The position numbers and the translations under genes are program-made. Shown here piece by piece: positions 1 through 8,616 of a stretch of 64,000 bases of DNA. Below the pieces are notes generated by a model. The model saw only the letters and a list, made by a program, of their open reading frames with translations, was not told where the DNA came from and did no database searches. Origin of the DNA: Allostella vacuolata (GTDB lineage Bacteria > Pseudomonadota > Alphaproteobacteria > ATCC43930 > Allostellaceae); NCBI GenBank assembly GCA_006739055.1, contig AP019702.1, positions 62,001 to 126,000 on the forward strand, read 5' to 3'. How positions within the stretch are numbered: the first letter of the stretch is position 1; each line of letters starts with the position of its first letter.

Positions 1-184
1 TCTCGGATCGCTCGCCCAGATGCTCCAGCACGTGTACCGCGCGGATCTCCGTCACCGATTCGTCTGCGAATGGCCACGGCACCTGCTCCAGGTTCCAGAG
101 AAGGTCCGGCTCGGCCGCCGCGAATCGGTCGATATTGACGTATCCCTCGAGCCGGTTGCGTCCGCATCCCAGATTGAGCTTCAT
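1..184 (-). CDS. SAM-dependent methyltransferase, N-terminal part (runs off the window edge)
   Basis: The complementary strand reads from an ATG at 184 into a protein beginning MKLNLGCGRNRLEGYVNID and continuing with a PWPF segment and HVLEHLG. This is the class I methyltransferase pattern: LNLGCG is the glycine-rich SAM-binding loop, and the later HVLEHL segment follows the acidic strand typical of small sugar or methionine-biosynthesis-like methyltransferases. A second in-frame ATG lies at 190, but a GAGGG ribosome site is six bases ahead of the ATG at 184, so I prefer that one. Only about 61 residues are present, so the substrate cannot be judged. It is transcribed divergently from the polymerase IV gene. 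Confidence 0.8.
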   Translation of the reverse strand, partial: MKLNLGCGRNRLEGYVNIDRFAAAEPDLLWNLEQVPWPFADESVTEIRAVHVLEHLGERSE

Positions 185-301
185 GCGCATCCCTCAATCA
201 GCAGGGGCGAACAATAGCCCGCGTCGGGCGGGTTGAACATCGCGCCTCTGGTCCGGTCACCGGAAATCCCGCTCCAACCCCAGGCTCGGCCGATGTAGAA
301 T

Positions 302-316
302 GTTCTGCGTCCGTTC
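302..316 (+). promoter_or_regulatory. LexA-binding SOS box upstream of dinB
   Basis: The sequence GTTCTGCGTCCGTTC is an exact GTTC-N7-GTTC direct repeat, the operator recognised by LexA in alphaproteobacteria. It lies 24 bases before the ATG of the DNA polymerase IV gene, where bound LexA would block transcription. Both the exact match and the target gene (a classic SOS member) support the call. Confidence 0.85.
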
Positions 317-340
317 TGGTTGGACACTGGGATTCGAGCG

Positions 341-1432
341 ATGTCCGCCCTTCAAGCGTCCGATGCCGCAGCGCCCCGCAAGATCATCCATGTCGACATG
401 GATGCCTTCTTCGCCTCGGTCGAGCAGCGCGACGACCCGGCGCTGCGCGGGCGACCGGTCGCGGTCGGCGGCTCGCGGGAGCGCGGGGTGGTGGCCGCGG
501 CCAGCTACGAGGCGCGGCGGTTCGGCGTGCATTCGGCCATGCCGTCGGTCACCGCGCGGCGCAAATGCCCCGATCTCGTCTTCGTCAAGCCGCGGTTCGA
601 GGTCTACAAGGCCATCTCGCAGCAGGTCCGCGCGGTCTTCGCCCGCTACACCGCGCTGATCGAGCCCCTGTCGCTCGACGAGGCCTATCTCGACGTGACC
701 GATGCCGGGCCCTTGCCCGCGACCGAGATCGCGCAGCGCATCCGCGCCGACATCCGGGCGGAGACGGGGCTGACCGCGTCGGCCGGCGTCTCCTACAACA
801 AGTTCCTGGCCAAGCTCGCGTCGGACCACCGCAAGCCGGACGGGCTGTTCGTGATCCGCCCGGAGGCGGGCCCCGCCTTCGTCGAGATCCTGCCGGTGCG
901 CAAGTTCCACGGCGTCGGGCCGGCGACGGCGGCCAGGATGAACCGCCTCGGCATCGAGACCGGGGCCGACCTGCGGGCGCGGTCCCTGGAGTTCCTGCGG
1001 CAGCAGTTCGGCAAGGCGGGCCCCTACTACTACTGGATCGCCCGCGGCATCGACCACCGGCCGGTCCGGGTCGACCGCATCCGCAAGTCGGTCGGGGCGG
1101 AGAACACCTTCTTCCAGGACCTGTCGACGGTGGAGGCGGCGCGCGACGCCCTGCTGCCGATCGTCGACAAGGTCTGGCGCTACTGCGACCAGGCCGGGGT
1201 GCGCGGGCGCACGGTGACGCTGAAGGTCAAGTTCGCGGACTTCCGGCAGATCACGCGCAGCTGGACGGGGGCGGTGCCGGTCGCGACCGCGGGCGAGGTC
1301 AAGCGGCTGGCGGACGCCCTGCTGGAGCCGCTGTTCCCGGTCGAGCGGGGCATCCGCCTGCTCGGCGTCACCCTGTCGGCGCTCGACCAGGAAGCGGACG
1401 CGCCCGAGGACCAGCTGCGGCTGTCGCTCTGA
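341..1432 (+). CDS. dinB: DNA polymerase IV (Y-family translesion polymerase)
   Basis: This 363-residue protein is a Y-family error-prone polymerase that copies past damaged template bases. The palm carries HVDMDAFFASVEQ at residues 17-29 (first catalytic aspartate) and PLSLDEAYLD near residue 112, which holds the paired acidic metal ligands. A helix-hairpin-helix region (VGPATAARMNRLGI) and the little-finger domain follow, and length is close to the family norm. A TTG at 320 is in frame, but the ATG at 341 gives the usual short N-terminus. The SOS box just upstream says that it is induced by DNA damage. It ends 16 bases from the convergent transporter gene. No imuA, imuB or dnaE2 mutasome genes are nearby. 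Confidence 0.95.
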   Translation: MSALQASDAAAPRKIIHVDMDAFFASVEQRDDPALRGRPVAVGGSRERGVVAAASYEARRFGVHSAMPSVTARRKCPDLVFVKPRFEVYKAISQQVRAVFARYTALIEPLSLDEAYLDVTDAGPLPATEIAQRIRADIRAETGLTASAGVSYNKFLAKLASDHRKPDGLFVIRPEAGPAFVEILPVRKFHGVGPATAARMNRLGIETGADLRARSLEFLRQQFGKAGPYYYWIARGIDHRPVRVDRIRKSVGAENTFFQDLSTVEAARDALLPIVDKVWRYCDQAGVRGRTVTLKVKFADFRQITRSWTGAVPVATAGEVKRLADALLEPLFPVERGIRLLGVTLSALDQEADAPEDQLRLSL

Positions 1433-1448
1433 CGCGTCCGGGAAGTGC

Positions 1449-2681
1449 CTACTTCTTGGACCAGATCGGCTGGGCCAGCGCCAGGTCGAGCGGGAAGACG
1501 GTCTTCGGCACGCCGTCCTGCCACTGCACGATGGTCAGGCCCGCATTCACCCGCCGGCCCTTCTCGTCGAACTTGATCAGGCCGCCCGGATAGTACTTGG
1601 AGGGCCCGAGGTCGAGGGTGCGCAGGGCCTGGGTCACCGCCTCGCGGTCGGCCTTGCCCGACTTCTCCAGCGCGGCCGCGATCACCCACATGTCGGCATA
1701 GGTCGAGATCGCGTTCTGGGTCATCCACGGCTCGGCATACTTGGCCTTCAGCTCCGCCATCAGCGGCTCGTGGCCCTTGGAGCCCCAGCTGCCGACGCAG
1801 CTCATCACGCCCTGCAGCAGCTCCGGCGCCATCGTCTTCAGCATGTCCGGCTCGGCGATGGCGATGCCGAACGAGATGGTCGGGACGCGCGCCTGGCCCA
1901 GGCCGAACTCGTTCATCTTCTCCAGGATCAGCTTGCCGTCGGAGATCACGGTCGGCAGGAAGAACAGCAGGTCGGGCCGGGTGGCGCGCACCTTCTGCAC
2001 CAGCGGCGTCGCGTCCGAGAGCGGCGGGGTGAAGGTCTCGTCGACGACCAGCTGCAGCCCGTGCTCCTTCAGCAGGCGCTCGCGCATCGGCTTCACCGAG
2101 GCGACCGAGGCGCCGGTGTTGTCGGTGATGATGGCGACCGTCTTCGGCTTCTTGCCGGTCGCGTTCTCGGCCACCTTCATGACCTCGGGCAGGCACTGCT
2201 CGGCCTGCGAGGCGGCGGTGGCCGAGGTCTGGAAGACGTACTTGAAGCCGCGGTCGGTGATCAGGTCGGAATAGGAGAGCGTCAGGACCGGCAGTTGCGC
2301 GCGCTCCGTCACCTCGGTCACCGCGAGCGTGAAGGAGGAGAGGTAGGCGCCGCTGGCGGCGACCATGTCGGTCTCCTGCGCCACCATGCGCTGGGCGGCG
2401 TTCTTGGCCTTCTCGGTGGTGTCGCCGGAATCGAGCAGGACCAGCTTCAGCTTGGCCCCGCCCAGCGCCTTGATGCCGCCCTGGGCGTTGATGTGCTCGA
2501 TCGCCATGTCGGCGCCCATGCGCATGACGGCACCCGGCCGGGCATAGAGGCCGGACAGGGGCACCAGCAGGCCGACCTTCACCTCGGCCGGGTTCTGCGC
2601 CGCGGCCGGGCCCGCTAGCCCCAGTCCGAGGGCGACTGCGAGTGTCCCGAGATACGCCGTCTTGGTCGCGATGCGTCTCAT
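1449..2681 (-). CDS. branched-chain amino acid/amide-type ABC transporter substrate-binding protein
   Basis: This 410-residue periplasmic binding protein of the Leu/Ile/Val-binding (Peripla_BP_6) type captures the substrate for the LivHMGF importer encoded upstream. Residues 1-29 form a Sec signal peptide (basic start, Leu/Ala core, AAAQ cleavage site). The mature start VKVGLLVPLSG and the later IITDN and DLLFF segments fit the two-lobe fold. An ATG at 2681 preceded by GGAGGG at good spacing sets the start; a longer frame upstream lacks a signal peptide. It is the last gene of an operon that also carries two catabolic enzymes, so the ligand is probably an organic acid or aromatic amide rather than leucine itself, though this is inferred from context only. 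Confidence 0.9.
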   Translation of the reverse strand: MRRIATKTAYLGTLAVALGLGLAGPAAAQNPAEVKVGLLVPLSGLYARPGAVMRMGADMAIEHINAQGGIKALGGAKLKLVLLDSGDTTEKAKNAAQRMVAQETDMVAASGAYLSSFTLAVTEVTERAQLPVLTLSYSDLITDRGFKYVFQTSATAASQAEQCLPEVMKVAENATGKKPKTVAIITDNTGASVASVKPMRERLLKEHGLQLVVDETFTPPLSDATPLVQKVRATRPDLLFFLPTVISDGKLILEKMNEFGLGQARVPTISFGIAIAEPDMLKTMAPELLQGVMSCVGSWGSKGHEPLMAELKAKYAEPWMTQNAISTYADMWVIAAALEKSGKADREAVTQALRTLDLGPSKYYPGGLIKFDEKGRRVNAGLTIVQWQDGVPKTVFPLDLALAQPIWSKK

Positions 2682-2748
2682 CGTCGTTCCCTCCGTCGTT
2701 GGTGCCACTGTTCCCCGTGGCTTGCTGGAGGCCGGACGCTTCCGGTCC

Positions 2749-3456
2749 TCACATGCCGAGATAGGCCCGGCGCACCCGGTCGTCGGCGCGCAGGGTCCGG
2801 TTGTCGCCCTCGAGCACGACCCGGCCGGCTTCGAGCACATAGCCGTGGTCGGAGGATTCCAGCGCCTCGGCCACCCGCTGCTCGACCAGCAGGACGGTGA
2901 GGCCGGTGTCGCGGCGGATCTCGATCAGCTTGTCGAAGATGAAGTCGGCGATCGCCGGGGCGAGGCCCATCGACGGCTCGTCCAGCATCAGCAGCTTGGG
3001 CGAGGAGGCGAGGCCGCGGCCGATCGCCACCATCTGCTGCTCGCCGCCCGACAGCGTGCCCGCGAACTGGCCGCGCCGCTCCGCCAGCACCGGCAGCCAG
3101 CTGAAGATGCGCTCGATGTTGCGCTTCCAGTCGCGCCGGCCGGCGGCGGTGAAGGCGCCCATCTCCAGGTTCTCCAGCACCGTCAGGGAGGGGAAGACCT
3201 GGCGCCCCTCCGGCACGTGGGCGATGCCGAGATGGGCGCGCCGGGCCGCCGGCAGCGCCAGCAGATCGGTGCCCTCGAAGGTGATCCGGCCCTCGCTCGG
3301 CCGGACGATGCCGGAGATGGTCTTGAACAGGGTCGTCTTGCCGGCGCCGTTGGGCCCCACCACCGCCACGAACTGCCCGGCGTCGACGGCGAGCGACACG
3401 CCGCGCAGCACGGGGACCGCCGAGTAGCCGGCGACGACGCCTTCAAGCCGGAGCAT
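2749..3456 (-). CDS. livF: ABC transporter ATP-binding protein, LivF family
   Basis: A 235-residue ATPase subunit of a branched-chain amide-type importer. Walker A is GPNGAGKTT at residues 34-42, the signature LSGGEQQMVAIGRGLA lies near residue 135, and Walker B is LLMLDEP. LivF proteins are short and lack the extra helices of LivG, as here. Its start overlaps the last 14 bases of the livM-livG fusion gene, which indicates translational coupling and equal supply of the two nucleotide-binding subunits. The substrate-binding protein gene follows 67 bases downstream. Confidence 0.93.
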   Translation of the reverse strand: MLRLEGVVAGYSAVPVLRGVSLAVDAGQFVAVVGPNGAGKTTLFKTISGIVRPSEGRITFEGTDLLALPAARRAHLGIAHVPEGRQVFPSLTVLENLEMGAFTAAGRRDWKRNIERIFSWLPVLAERRGQFAGTLSGGEQQMVAIGRGLASSPKLLMLDEPSMGLAPAIADFIFDKLIEIRRDTGLTVLLVEQRVAEALESSDHGYVLEAGRVVLEGDNRTLRADDRVRRAYLGM

Positions 3457-5200
3457 TGGCCATCCATTTCTTCCCGAGATAGGCCTCGATCACCCGGGGA
3501 TCGCGGGTCACCGCGGCCGGCTCGCCGTCGACCAGGACGGCGCCGTGGTCGAGGACGACGAAATGGTCGACGAGGCGGACCATGGCCTGCATCGTGTGCT
3601 CGATGATGACGATGGTGATCGCCTCGCCGGCCAGCCGCCGGATCACCGCCACCACCTCGTCCGCCTCGCCATGGCCGAGCCCGGCCAGGGTCTCATCGAG
3701 CAGCAGCAGCTTGGGCTGGCCGGCGAGCGCCCGGGCCAGCTCCATCAGGCGCAACTCCTTGGTGGTCAGCGCGCTGGCCGGCCGGTCGGCGATGGCGCTC
3801 AGGCCCACCCGTTCGATCGCGTCGGCGGCGAGGCGGCGCGCCTCGGCGTCGGTGCGGGCGCGGACATAGGCGCCGACCACCACGTTCTCGGCGATCGACA
3901 TGCGCAGGAAGGGCCGCATCACCTGGAAGGTGCGCCCGACGCCGAGCCGGCACAGGGCGTGCGGCTTGAGCCCGGTCGTGTCCCGGCCTTCGAACTGCAC
4001 TTCGCCGGCGCTGGGCGGCAGGAAGCCGTTCAGCAGGTTGAAGAGCGTCGTCTTGCCGGCGCCGTTCGGGCCGATGATGCCGAGGATGGCGCCCTGCGGC
4101 ACGTCGAAGCTGACGTCGCGCACCGCCTTCAGCCCGCCGAAGGACTTGGACAGGTTGCGCACCCGCAGGACCACCGGCGCATCCGAGCCGGGCGGCGTGC
4201 GCGGCGGTAGCGCGGCCGGCTCGGTCGGGACGGCGGCGCCGGTCGTGGCCGCGGCACCTGCCCGCCGGCGCCAGCGGTCGCGCAGCTTCCAGTAGATGCC
4301 CTCCGGCGCCAGCAGGATCACGCCGATGATGGCGAGGCCGAAGATCACCCCCTGGATGCCGGGCACCCGCGCGCCCAGCTCGGCATGCAGCACCTCGGCG
4401 ACCGGGATCAGGATGGCGGAGCCGATCACCGGCCCCCAGACGCTGCCGATGCCGCCGAACATGGTGACGGTCAGCGCCTGGGCGGACACCAGCATGCCGA
4501 ACACCGACGGCGGGGTGACGACCAGCAGGACTACCGCGTAGAAGCCGCCCACCATCCCGGCAATGGCGCCGCTGACGGCGATCGAGCGCAGCTTCCAGGC
4601 GAGCGTGTCGATGCCGGCCGCCTCGGCCGCCGCCTCGTTCTGCTTGATCGCCAGCAGGGCCCGGCCGAAGCGCGAGCGCTCGATCGCCAGCGACAGGACC
4701 ATCACCGCGACCAGCAGGCCGAGCGCCAGCAGGGTGTAGATGCGGTGGTCGGAGAACTGCATGTAGGCGGCCGGGTTCTCGCGCTTGATCGGCAGCGTGA
4801 GCTCCTGGTAGCCGAGCCATTCGAAGACGTAGAGCAGCGCCAGCGGGTAGGCCAGCATGGCCAGCGCGAAGTAGTGCCCGCGCAGCCGGAAGGTCGGGTA
4901 GCCGATGGCCAGCCCCGCCGCCCCGCCGATCAGGGCGGAGGCCGGGATCATCAGCCAGGGCGACAGGTCGAAATGGTTCTGTCCGAGCGCGGTCGCATAG
5001 GCGCCGAGGCCGAAGAAGGCGGCATGGCCGAACGAGACCAGGCCCGTGTACCCGCTCAGCACGTTCCAGGAGAGGCCGAAGCAGGCCCACACCAGGACCA
5101 GGGTCAGCATCAGCTGGTAGTAGGAGTTGGTGACCGCCAGCGACAGCAGGGCGAAGCCCGCCGCGAAGGCGAGGATCGGCAGGAACGAGCGGAACTGCAT
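3443..5200 (-). CDS. fused LivM permease - LivG ATPase of a branched-chain amide-type ABC importer
   Basis: One 585-residue polypeptide joins two proteins that are usually separate. Residues 1 to about 310 are a LivM permease with eight or more hydrophobic segments (GLSWNVLSGYTGLVSFGHAA near residue 45, the conserved EAAAEAAGID loop about residue 200). A Pro/Ala/Thr-rich linker of about 35 residues follows. Residues 346-585 are a LivG ATPase with Walker A GPNGAGKTTLFNLL near 378, the diverged signature LTTKELRLMELARAL, and Walker B LLLLDE. No stop codon or internal ribosome site separates the halves. The ATG at 5200 lies two bases after the livH stop. Such M-G fusions are known in some proteobacterial liv operons and fix one permease half to one ATPase half. 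Confidence 0.92.
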   Translation of the reverse strand: MQFRSFLPILAFAAGFALLSLAVTNSYYQLMLTLVLVWACFGLSWNVLSGYTGLVSFGHAAFFGLGAYATALGQNHFDLSPWLMIPASALIGGAAGLAIGYPTFRLRGHYFALAMLAYPLALLYVFEWLGYQELTLPIKRENPAAYMQFSDHRIYTLLALGLLVAVMVLSLAIERSRFGRALLAIKQNEAAAEAAGIDTLAWKLRSIAVSGAIAGMVGGFYAVVLLVVTPPSVFGMLVSAQALTVTMFGGIGSVWGPVIGSAILIPVAEVLHAELGARVPGIQGVIFGLAIIGVILLAPEGIYWKLRDRWRRRAGAAATTGAAVPTEPAALPPRTPPGSDAPVVLRVRNLSKSFGGLKAVRDVSFDVPQGAILGIIGPNGAGKTTLFNLLNGFLPPSAGEVQFEGRDTTGLKPHALCRLGVGRTFQVMRPFLRMSIAENVVVGAYVRARTDAEARRLAADAIERVGLSAIADRPASALTTKELRLMELARALAGQPKLLLLDETLAGLGHGEADEVVAVIRRLAGEAITIVIIEHTMQAMVRLVDHFVVLDHGAVLVDGEPAAVTRDPRVIEAYLGKKWMANAPA

Positions 5201-5202
5201 CG

Positions 5203-6159
5203 TCAGGTCCTCTCGACGACGCGGCCGAAGAAGCCCTGCGGGCGCAGGAAGACGATCAGCAGGAAGACGACGAAGATGGCGGCGTTCTGCAGCTGGGTCG
5301 GCAGGACCAGGGTCGAGAGCTGCTGGACGAGGCCGATCGTCATGCCGCCCCAGAAGGCGCCGATGATGCTGCCCATGCCGCCCAGGACGACGCCGGCATA
5401 CATGACGATCACGTACTCGAGCCCGATATAGGGCTGGAACGGGTAGTTGGTGGCGAGCAGCCCGCCGGCGACCGCGGTGATGCCGACGCCGAGCGCGAAG
5501 GCGAGGCGGTGCGCCTGGTCGACGTCGATCCCCATGTAGGTCGCGGCCTCGGGGTTGTCGGCGGCTGCCCGCAGCGACTTGCCGAGGCGCGAGCGGGTGA
5601 TGACGAGCGCCAGGACGACGATGGTCGCGATGGAGAAGAGGGCGGCGATGCCGCGCGACTTGTTGAGGAAGACGCTGACGAAGTCGCCCCAGAAGGGCCC
5701 CAGCTCCCAGGCGGAGCTCGACAGCGGCGTGCGGATCGAGGCCAGCACGGAGCCGAAGACGATCAGCCCGCCATTCTGCAGCACCAGCGCGATGCCGAGC
5801 GTCAGGATGAGCTGGGCGTAGTGTCCCTCGCCGTCGAGCTGGGCGGTGCGGGTGCCCGTGACCCGCGAGATCAGCGTCTTGTGGATGGCGTAGCCGAAGA
5901 CGAAGAGCAGCGGGCCGGCCAGCAGGATCGCGATGTAGGGGCCGACCAGGCTGCCCGCCACCGCCTGGATGCCGAGCGCGCCGAACAGGTAGTAGGCGGC
6001 ATACATGCCGAGCATCATGAAGTCGCCATGGGCGAAGTTGATCACCCGCATGACGCCGAAGATGAGGCCGAGCCCGACGCACATCAGGCCGTAGATCGAG
6101 CCGGCGAGCAGCCCCGCGACCAGGGCCTGCAGGACATTCTCCACCAGCTGCGCGGTCAT
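5203..6159 (-). CDS. livH: branched-chain amino acid/amide-type ABC transporter permease, LivH family
   Basis: A 318-residue inner-membrane permease with about eight membrane segments. The N-terminal run GSIYGLMCVGLGLIFGVMRV followed by NFAHGDFMMLGMY is the strongly conserved LivH start, and GGMGSIIGAFWGG near the C-terminus is the usual EAA-like loop region. It would pair with the LivM half of the fusion gene that begins two bases after its stop. It lies downstream of the dehydrogenase gene with a gap of about 126 bases, so the transport genes may use the upstream promoter or one of their own. Confidence 0.93.
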   Translation of the reverse strand: MTAQLVENVLQALVAGLLAGSIYGLMCVGLGLIFGVMRVINFAHGDFMMLGMYAAYYLFGALGIQAVAGSLVGPYIAILLAGPLLFVFGYAIHKTLISRVTGTRTAQLDGEGHYAQLILTLGIALVLQNGGLIVFGSVLASIRTPLSSSAWELGPFWGDFVSVFLNKSRGIAALFSIATIVVLALVITRSRLGKSLRAAADNPEAATYMGIDVDQAHRLAFALGVGITAVAGGLLATNYPFQPYIGLEYVIVMYAGVVLGGMGSIIGAFWGGMTIGLVQQLSTLVLPTQLQNAAIFVVFLLIVFLRPQGFFGRVVERT

Positions 6160-6285
6160 CGCGGCGGGCCCGTGCGCAGGCCGCGTGGCGCGTGCTCTTC
6201 GGCAAGCCTCATCGTCCCCTCCCGGTTGCGTCTTCCCCCGGGGGCCGGGTCTTTCCCGCCCGGTCCCCCTATGCCGTCATGCCGT

Positions 6286-7179
6286 TCAGCCGCGGATCTC
6301 GACCCCCGCCCATTCCTCGAGAACCCGGGCGATGTTGGTGAAGTCGGACCCGGCGCCGAACTTCGCCTGGGTCACCGCCAGCATCTGCCGCACGGCCGCC
6401 CCCACCACCATCGGCACGCCCATCGCCTCGGCCTCGTCGACGCACAGCCGGACATCCTTGTAGGAAAGCCCGGTGGTGAAGCCGAAATCGAAGGTCCCGG
6501 GCAGGATCGCGCGGGGGAACTTGTCCTGGCTGGCGCTGTTGCGCCCGCTGCTGACGTTGATGATGTCGACCAGCACCCGGGCGTCGAGCCCGGCCTTGAC
6601 CCCCATCGCCATCGCCTCGGAGGTGATGACGAGGGCGCATGCGGCCATCAGGTTGTTGGCGAGCTTGGCCGTCTGGGCCAGGCCCGCCTTCTCGCCCGTG
6701 TAGAAGAGCTTGCCGAAGGTGGCCAGGATCGGCGCCACCTCGTCGTAGGTCGCCTTGGGGCAGGAGACCATGACGGCGAGCGTGCCGGCGACGGCGCCGC
6801 GGATGCCGCCGCTGACCGGCGAATCGACGGCGACGATGCCCTTCTCGGCCAGGCCCGCGGCGACGATCGTGGCGGCGCCGGGGCCGGTCGTCGACAGGTC
6901 GATCATCACCCGGGCGCGCCCTCCGGCGGCGACCCCGTCCGGGCCCAGCGCCACGGCCTTGACGATGTCCGGCGTCGGCAGGCTGACCAGCACGATCTCG
7001 GCCTGGGCGGCGACGTCGGCCGGCGAGGCCGCCAGCGTGGCGCCGCGCGCGACCAGCGGGTCGGTCGCGGCCGTCTGCGTATCGAACACCACGAGCGGGT
7101 AGCCGGCATCGAGCAGCCGGGAGGCCATCGGGCCTCCCATGCGGCCGACGCCGACGAAGCCGAGAAGCGGGTTCGCCAT
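6286..7179 (-). CDS. NAD(P)-dependent beta-hydroxyacid dehydrogenase (3-hydroxyisobutyrate dehydrogenase-like)
   Basis: A 297-residue cytosolic oxidoreductase. Residues 4-16 (LLGFVGVGRMGGP) form the Rossmann GxGxxG loop for NAD(P). The substrate loop VDSPVSGGIRGAVAGTLA lies near residue 120, and KLANNLMAACALVI near 172 carries the catalytic lysine of the beta-hydroxyacid dehydrogenase family. Substrates in the family include 3-hydroxyisobutyrate, tartronate semialdehyde and related acids; the sequence alone does not choose. Two ATG codons are possible (7188 and 7179); AGGAGG sits nine bases before the second, which I use. It lies between a carboxymuconolactone decarboxylase-like gene and the liv genes, so it probably acts on the imported compound. 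Confidence 0.88.
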   Translation of the reverse strand: MANPLLGFVGVGRMGGPMASRLLDAGYPLVVFDTQTAATDPLVARGATLAASPADVAAQAEIVLVSLPTPDIVKAVALGPDGVAAGGRARVMIDLSTTGPGAATIVAAGLAEKGIVAVDSPVSGGIRGAVAGTLAVMVSCPKATYDEVAPILATFGKLFYTGEKAGLAQTAKLANNLMAACALVITSEAMAMGVKAGLDARVLVDIINVSSGRNSASQDKFPRAILPGTFDFGFTTGLSYKDVRLCVDEAEAMGVPMVVGAAVRQMLAVTQAKFGAGSDFTNIARVLEEWAGVEIRG

Positions 7180-7262
7180 TCTGGTCATCCTCCTCGCGAC
7201 CGGGCCGCCTCGGCCCGGCGCCGTTGCTGGTCGCGGTCTCTGGTGTCGGTCGGCAGGGCGGG

Positions 7263-7664
7263 CTACTTGCCCTCGTCGATATCCTTGAAGACTTCCAGGG
7301 CGACCTTCATGCAGTCGAGCGCGGCCGGCACGCCGCAATAGATCGCGGCCTGCATCACCACCTCGCGGATCTCCTCGCGCGTGATGCCGTTGTTGAGCGC
7401 GCCGCGGACATGCAGGCGGATCTCGTGCGGGCGGTTGAGGGCGGTCAGGAAGGCGAGGTTGAGGAAGCTGCGGGTGCGGCGGTCGAGGCCGGGCCGGGTC
7501 CAGATCTCGCCCCAGCACCATTCGGTCACCAGCTTCTGCAGCGGCGCGGTCATGTCGGTGGCGCCGGCCACCGACTTGTCGACATAGGCCGACCCCAGCA
7601 CTTCGCGGCGGACCTCGAGGCCCTTCTGGAACAGCTCGCCTTCGAATTCGGGACGCGTGGTCAT
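7263..7664 (-). CDS. carboxymuconolactone decarboxylase-like protein
   Basis: A 133-residue all-helical protein of the CMD family. The conserved run is LHVRGALNNGITREEIREVV (about residues 85-105) followed by YCGVPAALDCMKVALEVF, as in gamma-carboxymuconolactone decarboxylase PcaC. In the beta-ketoadipate pathway PcaC makes the enol-lactone, but many CMD proteins instead are peroxidase-like or unassigned enzymes in other degradation clusters. No other pca genes are present, so a PcaC role is unproven. It is the first gene of the operon that runs through the dehydrogenase and the liv importer, and it faces the GntR regulator. Confidence 0.85.
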   Translation of the reverse strand: MTTRPEFEGELFQKGLEVRREVLGSAYVDKSVAGATDMTAPLQKLVTEWCWGEIWTRPGLDRRTRSFLNLAFLTALNRPHEIRLHVRGALNNGITREEIREVVMQAAIYCGVPAALDCMKVALEVFKDIDEGK

Positions 7665-7764
7665 CGGTCGTTCTCGCCATAAAGGGAAAGGGCAGCGATG
7701 GACCGACCGGCATGGAGGCAGGGGTCGGGCCTCGTCGCCTTCATCCATAGGCAGCGGCCGCGAG

Positions 7765-7800
7765 GGCGTCAATCAGATTGTATGATGATAATATTGTGTG
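7765..7800. promoter_or_regulatory. AT-rich divergent promoter region between GntR gene and CMD/liv operon
   Basis: Within the 238-base divergent gap, the stretch around 7772-7800 (ATTGTATGATGATAATATTG) is strikingly AT-rich for this genome. It probably holds the promoter and GntR operator for one or both directions. I cannot define a clean inverted repeat or paired -35/-10 boxes, so the limits are approximate. Confidence 0.35.
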
Positions 7801-7902
7801 CGGATCCGGTCCGGCGAATTGTCCCAAGGAAAGCCGGGGTCTTTCGCCGCCGGCCGGGTATCATGTAGAAATGGACCTTGCAGTGCAGCAAAAGCGGAAC
7901 CG

Positions 7903-8604
7903 ATGAACGCACCGACGCTTCCGGAGCATGATTTCCGCGTGGAGCGGGTGGCGGCGCCGCTTCGGCACAGCGTGACGGAGAGCATCCGCTACGCGATCGC
8001 GATCGGCCGGTTCCGGGCGGGCGAGCGGCTGCCGGAGCGCGGCCTGTGCGAGATGACCGGGGTCAGCCGGACGCTGGTGCGCGAGGCGTTGCGGCAGCTG
8101 GAATCGGAGGGGCTGATCCAGGTGCTGCCGCACCGCGGGCCGGTGGTGGCGCGGGTGACGGCCGAGCAGGCGCGCGGCATCTACCAGGTGCGCGCCGAGC
8201 TGGAGGGGCTGGCCTGCCAGCTGTTCGCGCAATCGGCCTCCGAGGCGCAGCGGCTGGCGCTGCACGCGGCGTTCGAGCGGCTGAAGGCGTCGTTCGACGA
8301 TGCCGACCCGCTGGCCCGGCTCCGGGCCAAGAACCATTTCTACGATTGCCTGGTGGAAGGCTCGGGCAACGAGGCGCTCGGCATCAGCCTGCGGATGCTG
8401 AACGCCCGGGTGATGCTGCTGCGCGCCACCTCCCTGCAGGTGCCGGGCCGCAGCGTCCACAGCATCGCCGAGCTGGCCGACCTGATGGCCGCCCTCGACG
8501 CCCGCGACGGCGCCCGCGCCCGCGCCGCTGCCGTCCACCATGTCCGCAAGGCCGCCGAGGCCGCCATCGGCCTGCTGCCGGAAGGGCCCGGGTCGGAAGG
8601 GTAG
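7903..8604 (+). CDS. GntR-family transcriptional regulator, FCD (FadR) subfamily
   Basis: A 233-residue one-component regulator. Residues about 12-80 form the winged helix-turn-helix with the family pattern SIRYAIAIGRFRAGERLPER, then GVSRTLVREALRQLESEGLI. Residues about 90-225 are the all-helical FCD ligand domain, with the NHFYDCLVEGSGN segment that begins its metal/ligand site. The ATG at 7903 gives a normal length; a longer frame upstream shows no domain. It is divergent from the CMD-dehydrogenase-liv operon and most likely represses it until the transported substrate or a metabolite binds. Confidence 0.9.
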   Translation: MNAPTLPEHDFRVERVAAPLRHSVTESIRYAIAIGRFRAGERLPERGLCEMTGVSRTLVREALRQLESEGLIQVLPHRGPVVARVTAEQARGIYQVRAELEGLACQLFAQSASEAQRLALHAAFERLKASFDDADPLARLRAKNHFYDCLVEGSGNEALGISLRMLNARVMLLRATSLQVPGRSVHSIAELADLMAALDARDGARARAAAVHHVRKAAEAAIGLLPEGPGSEG

Positions 8605-8616
8605 GCGCCGCCGCCG

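Noticed and set aside
20-217. A 65-codon plus-strand frame at the window start
   Set aside because: The complementary strand encodes the start of a clear methyltransferase; the plus-strand frame is its shadow.
7263-7664. Assigning the CMD-like gene as pcaC of the beta-ketoadipate pathway
   Set aside because: No other pca genes are present, and CMD-fold proteins have several roles.
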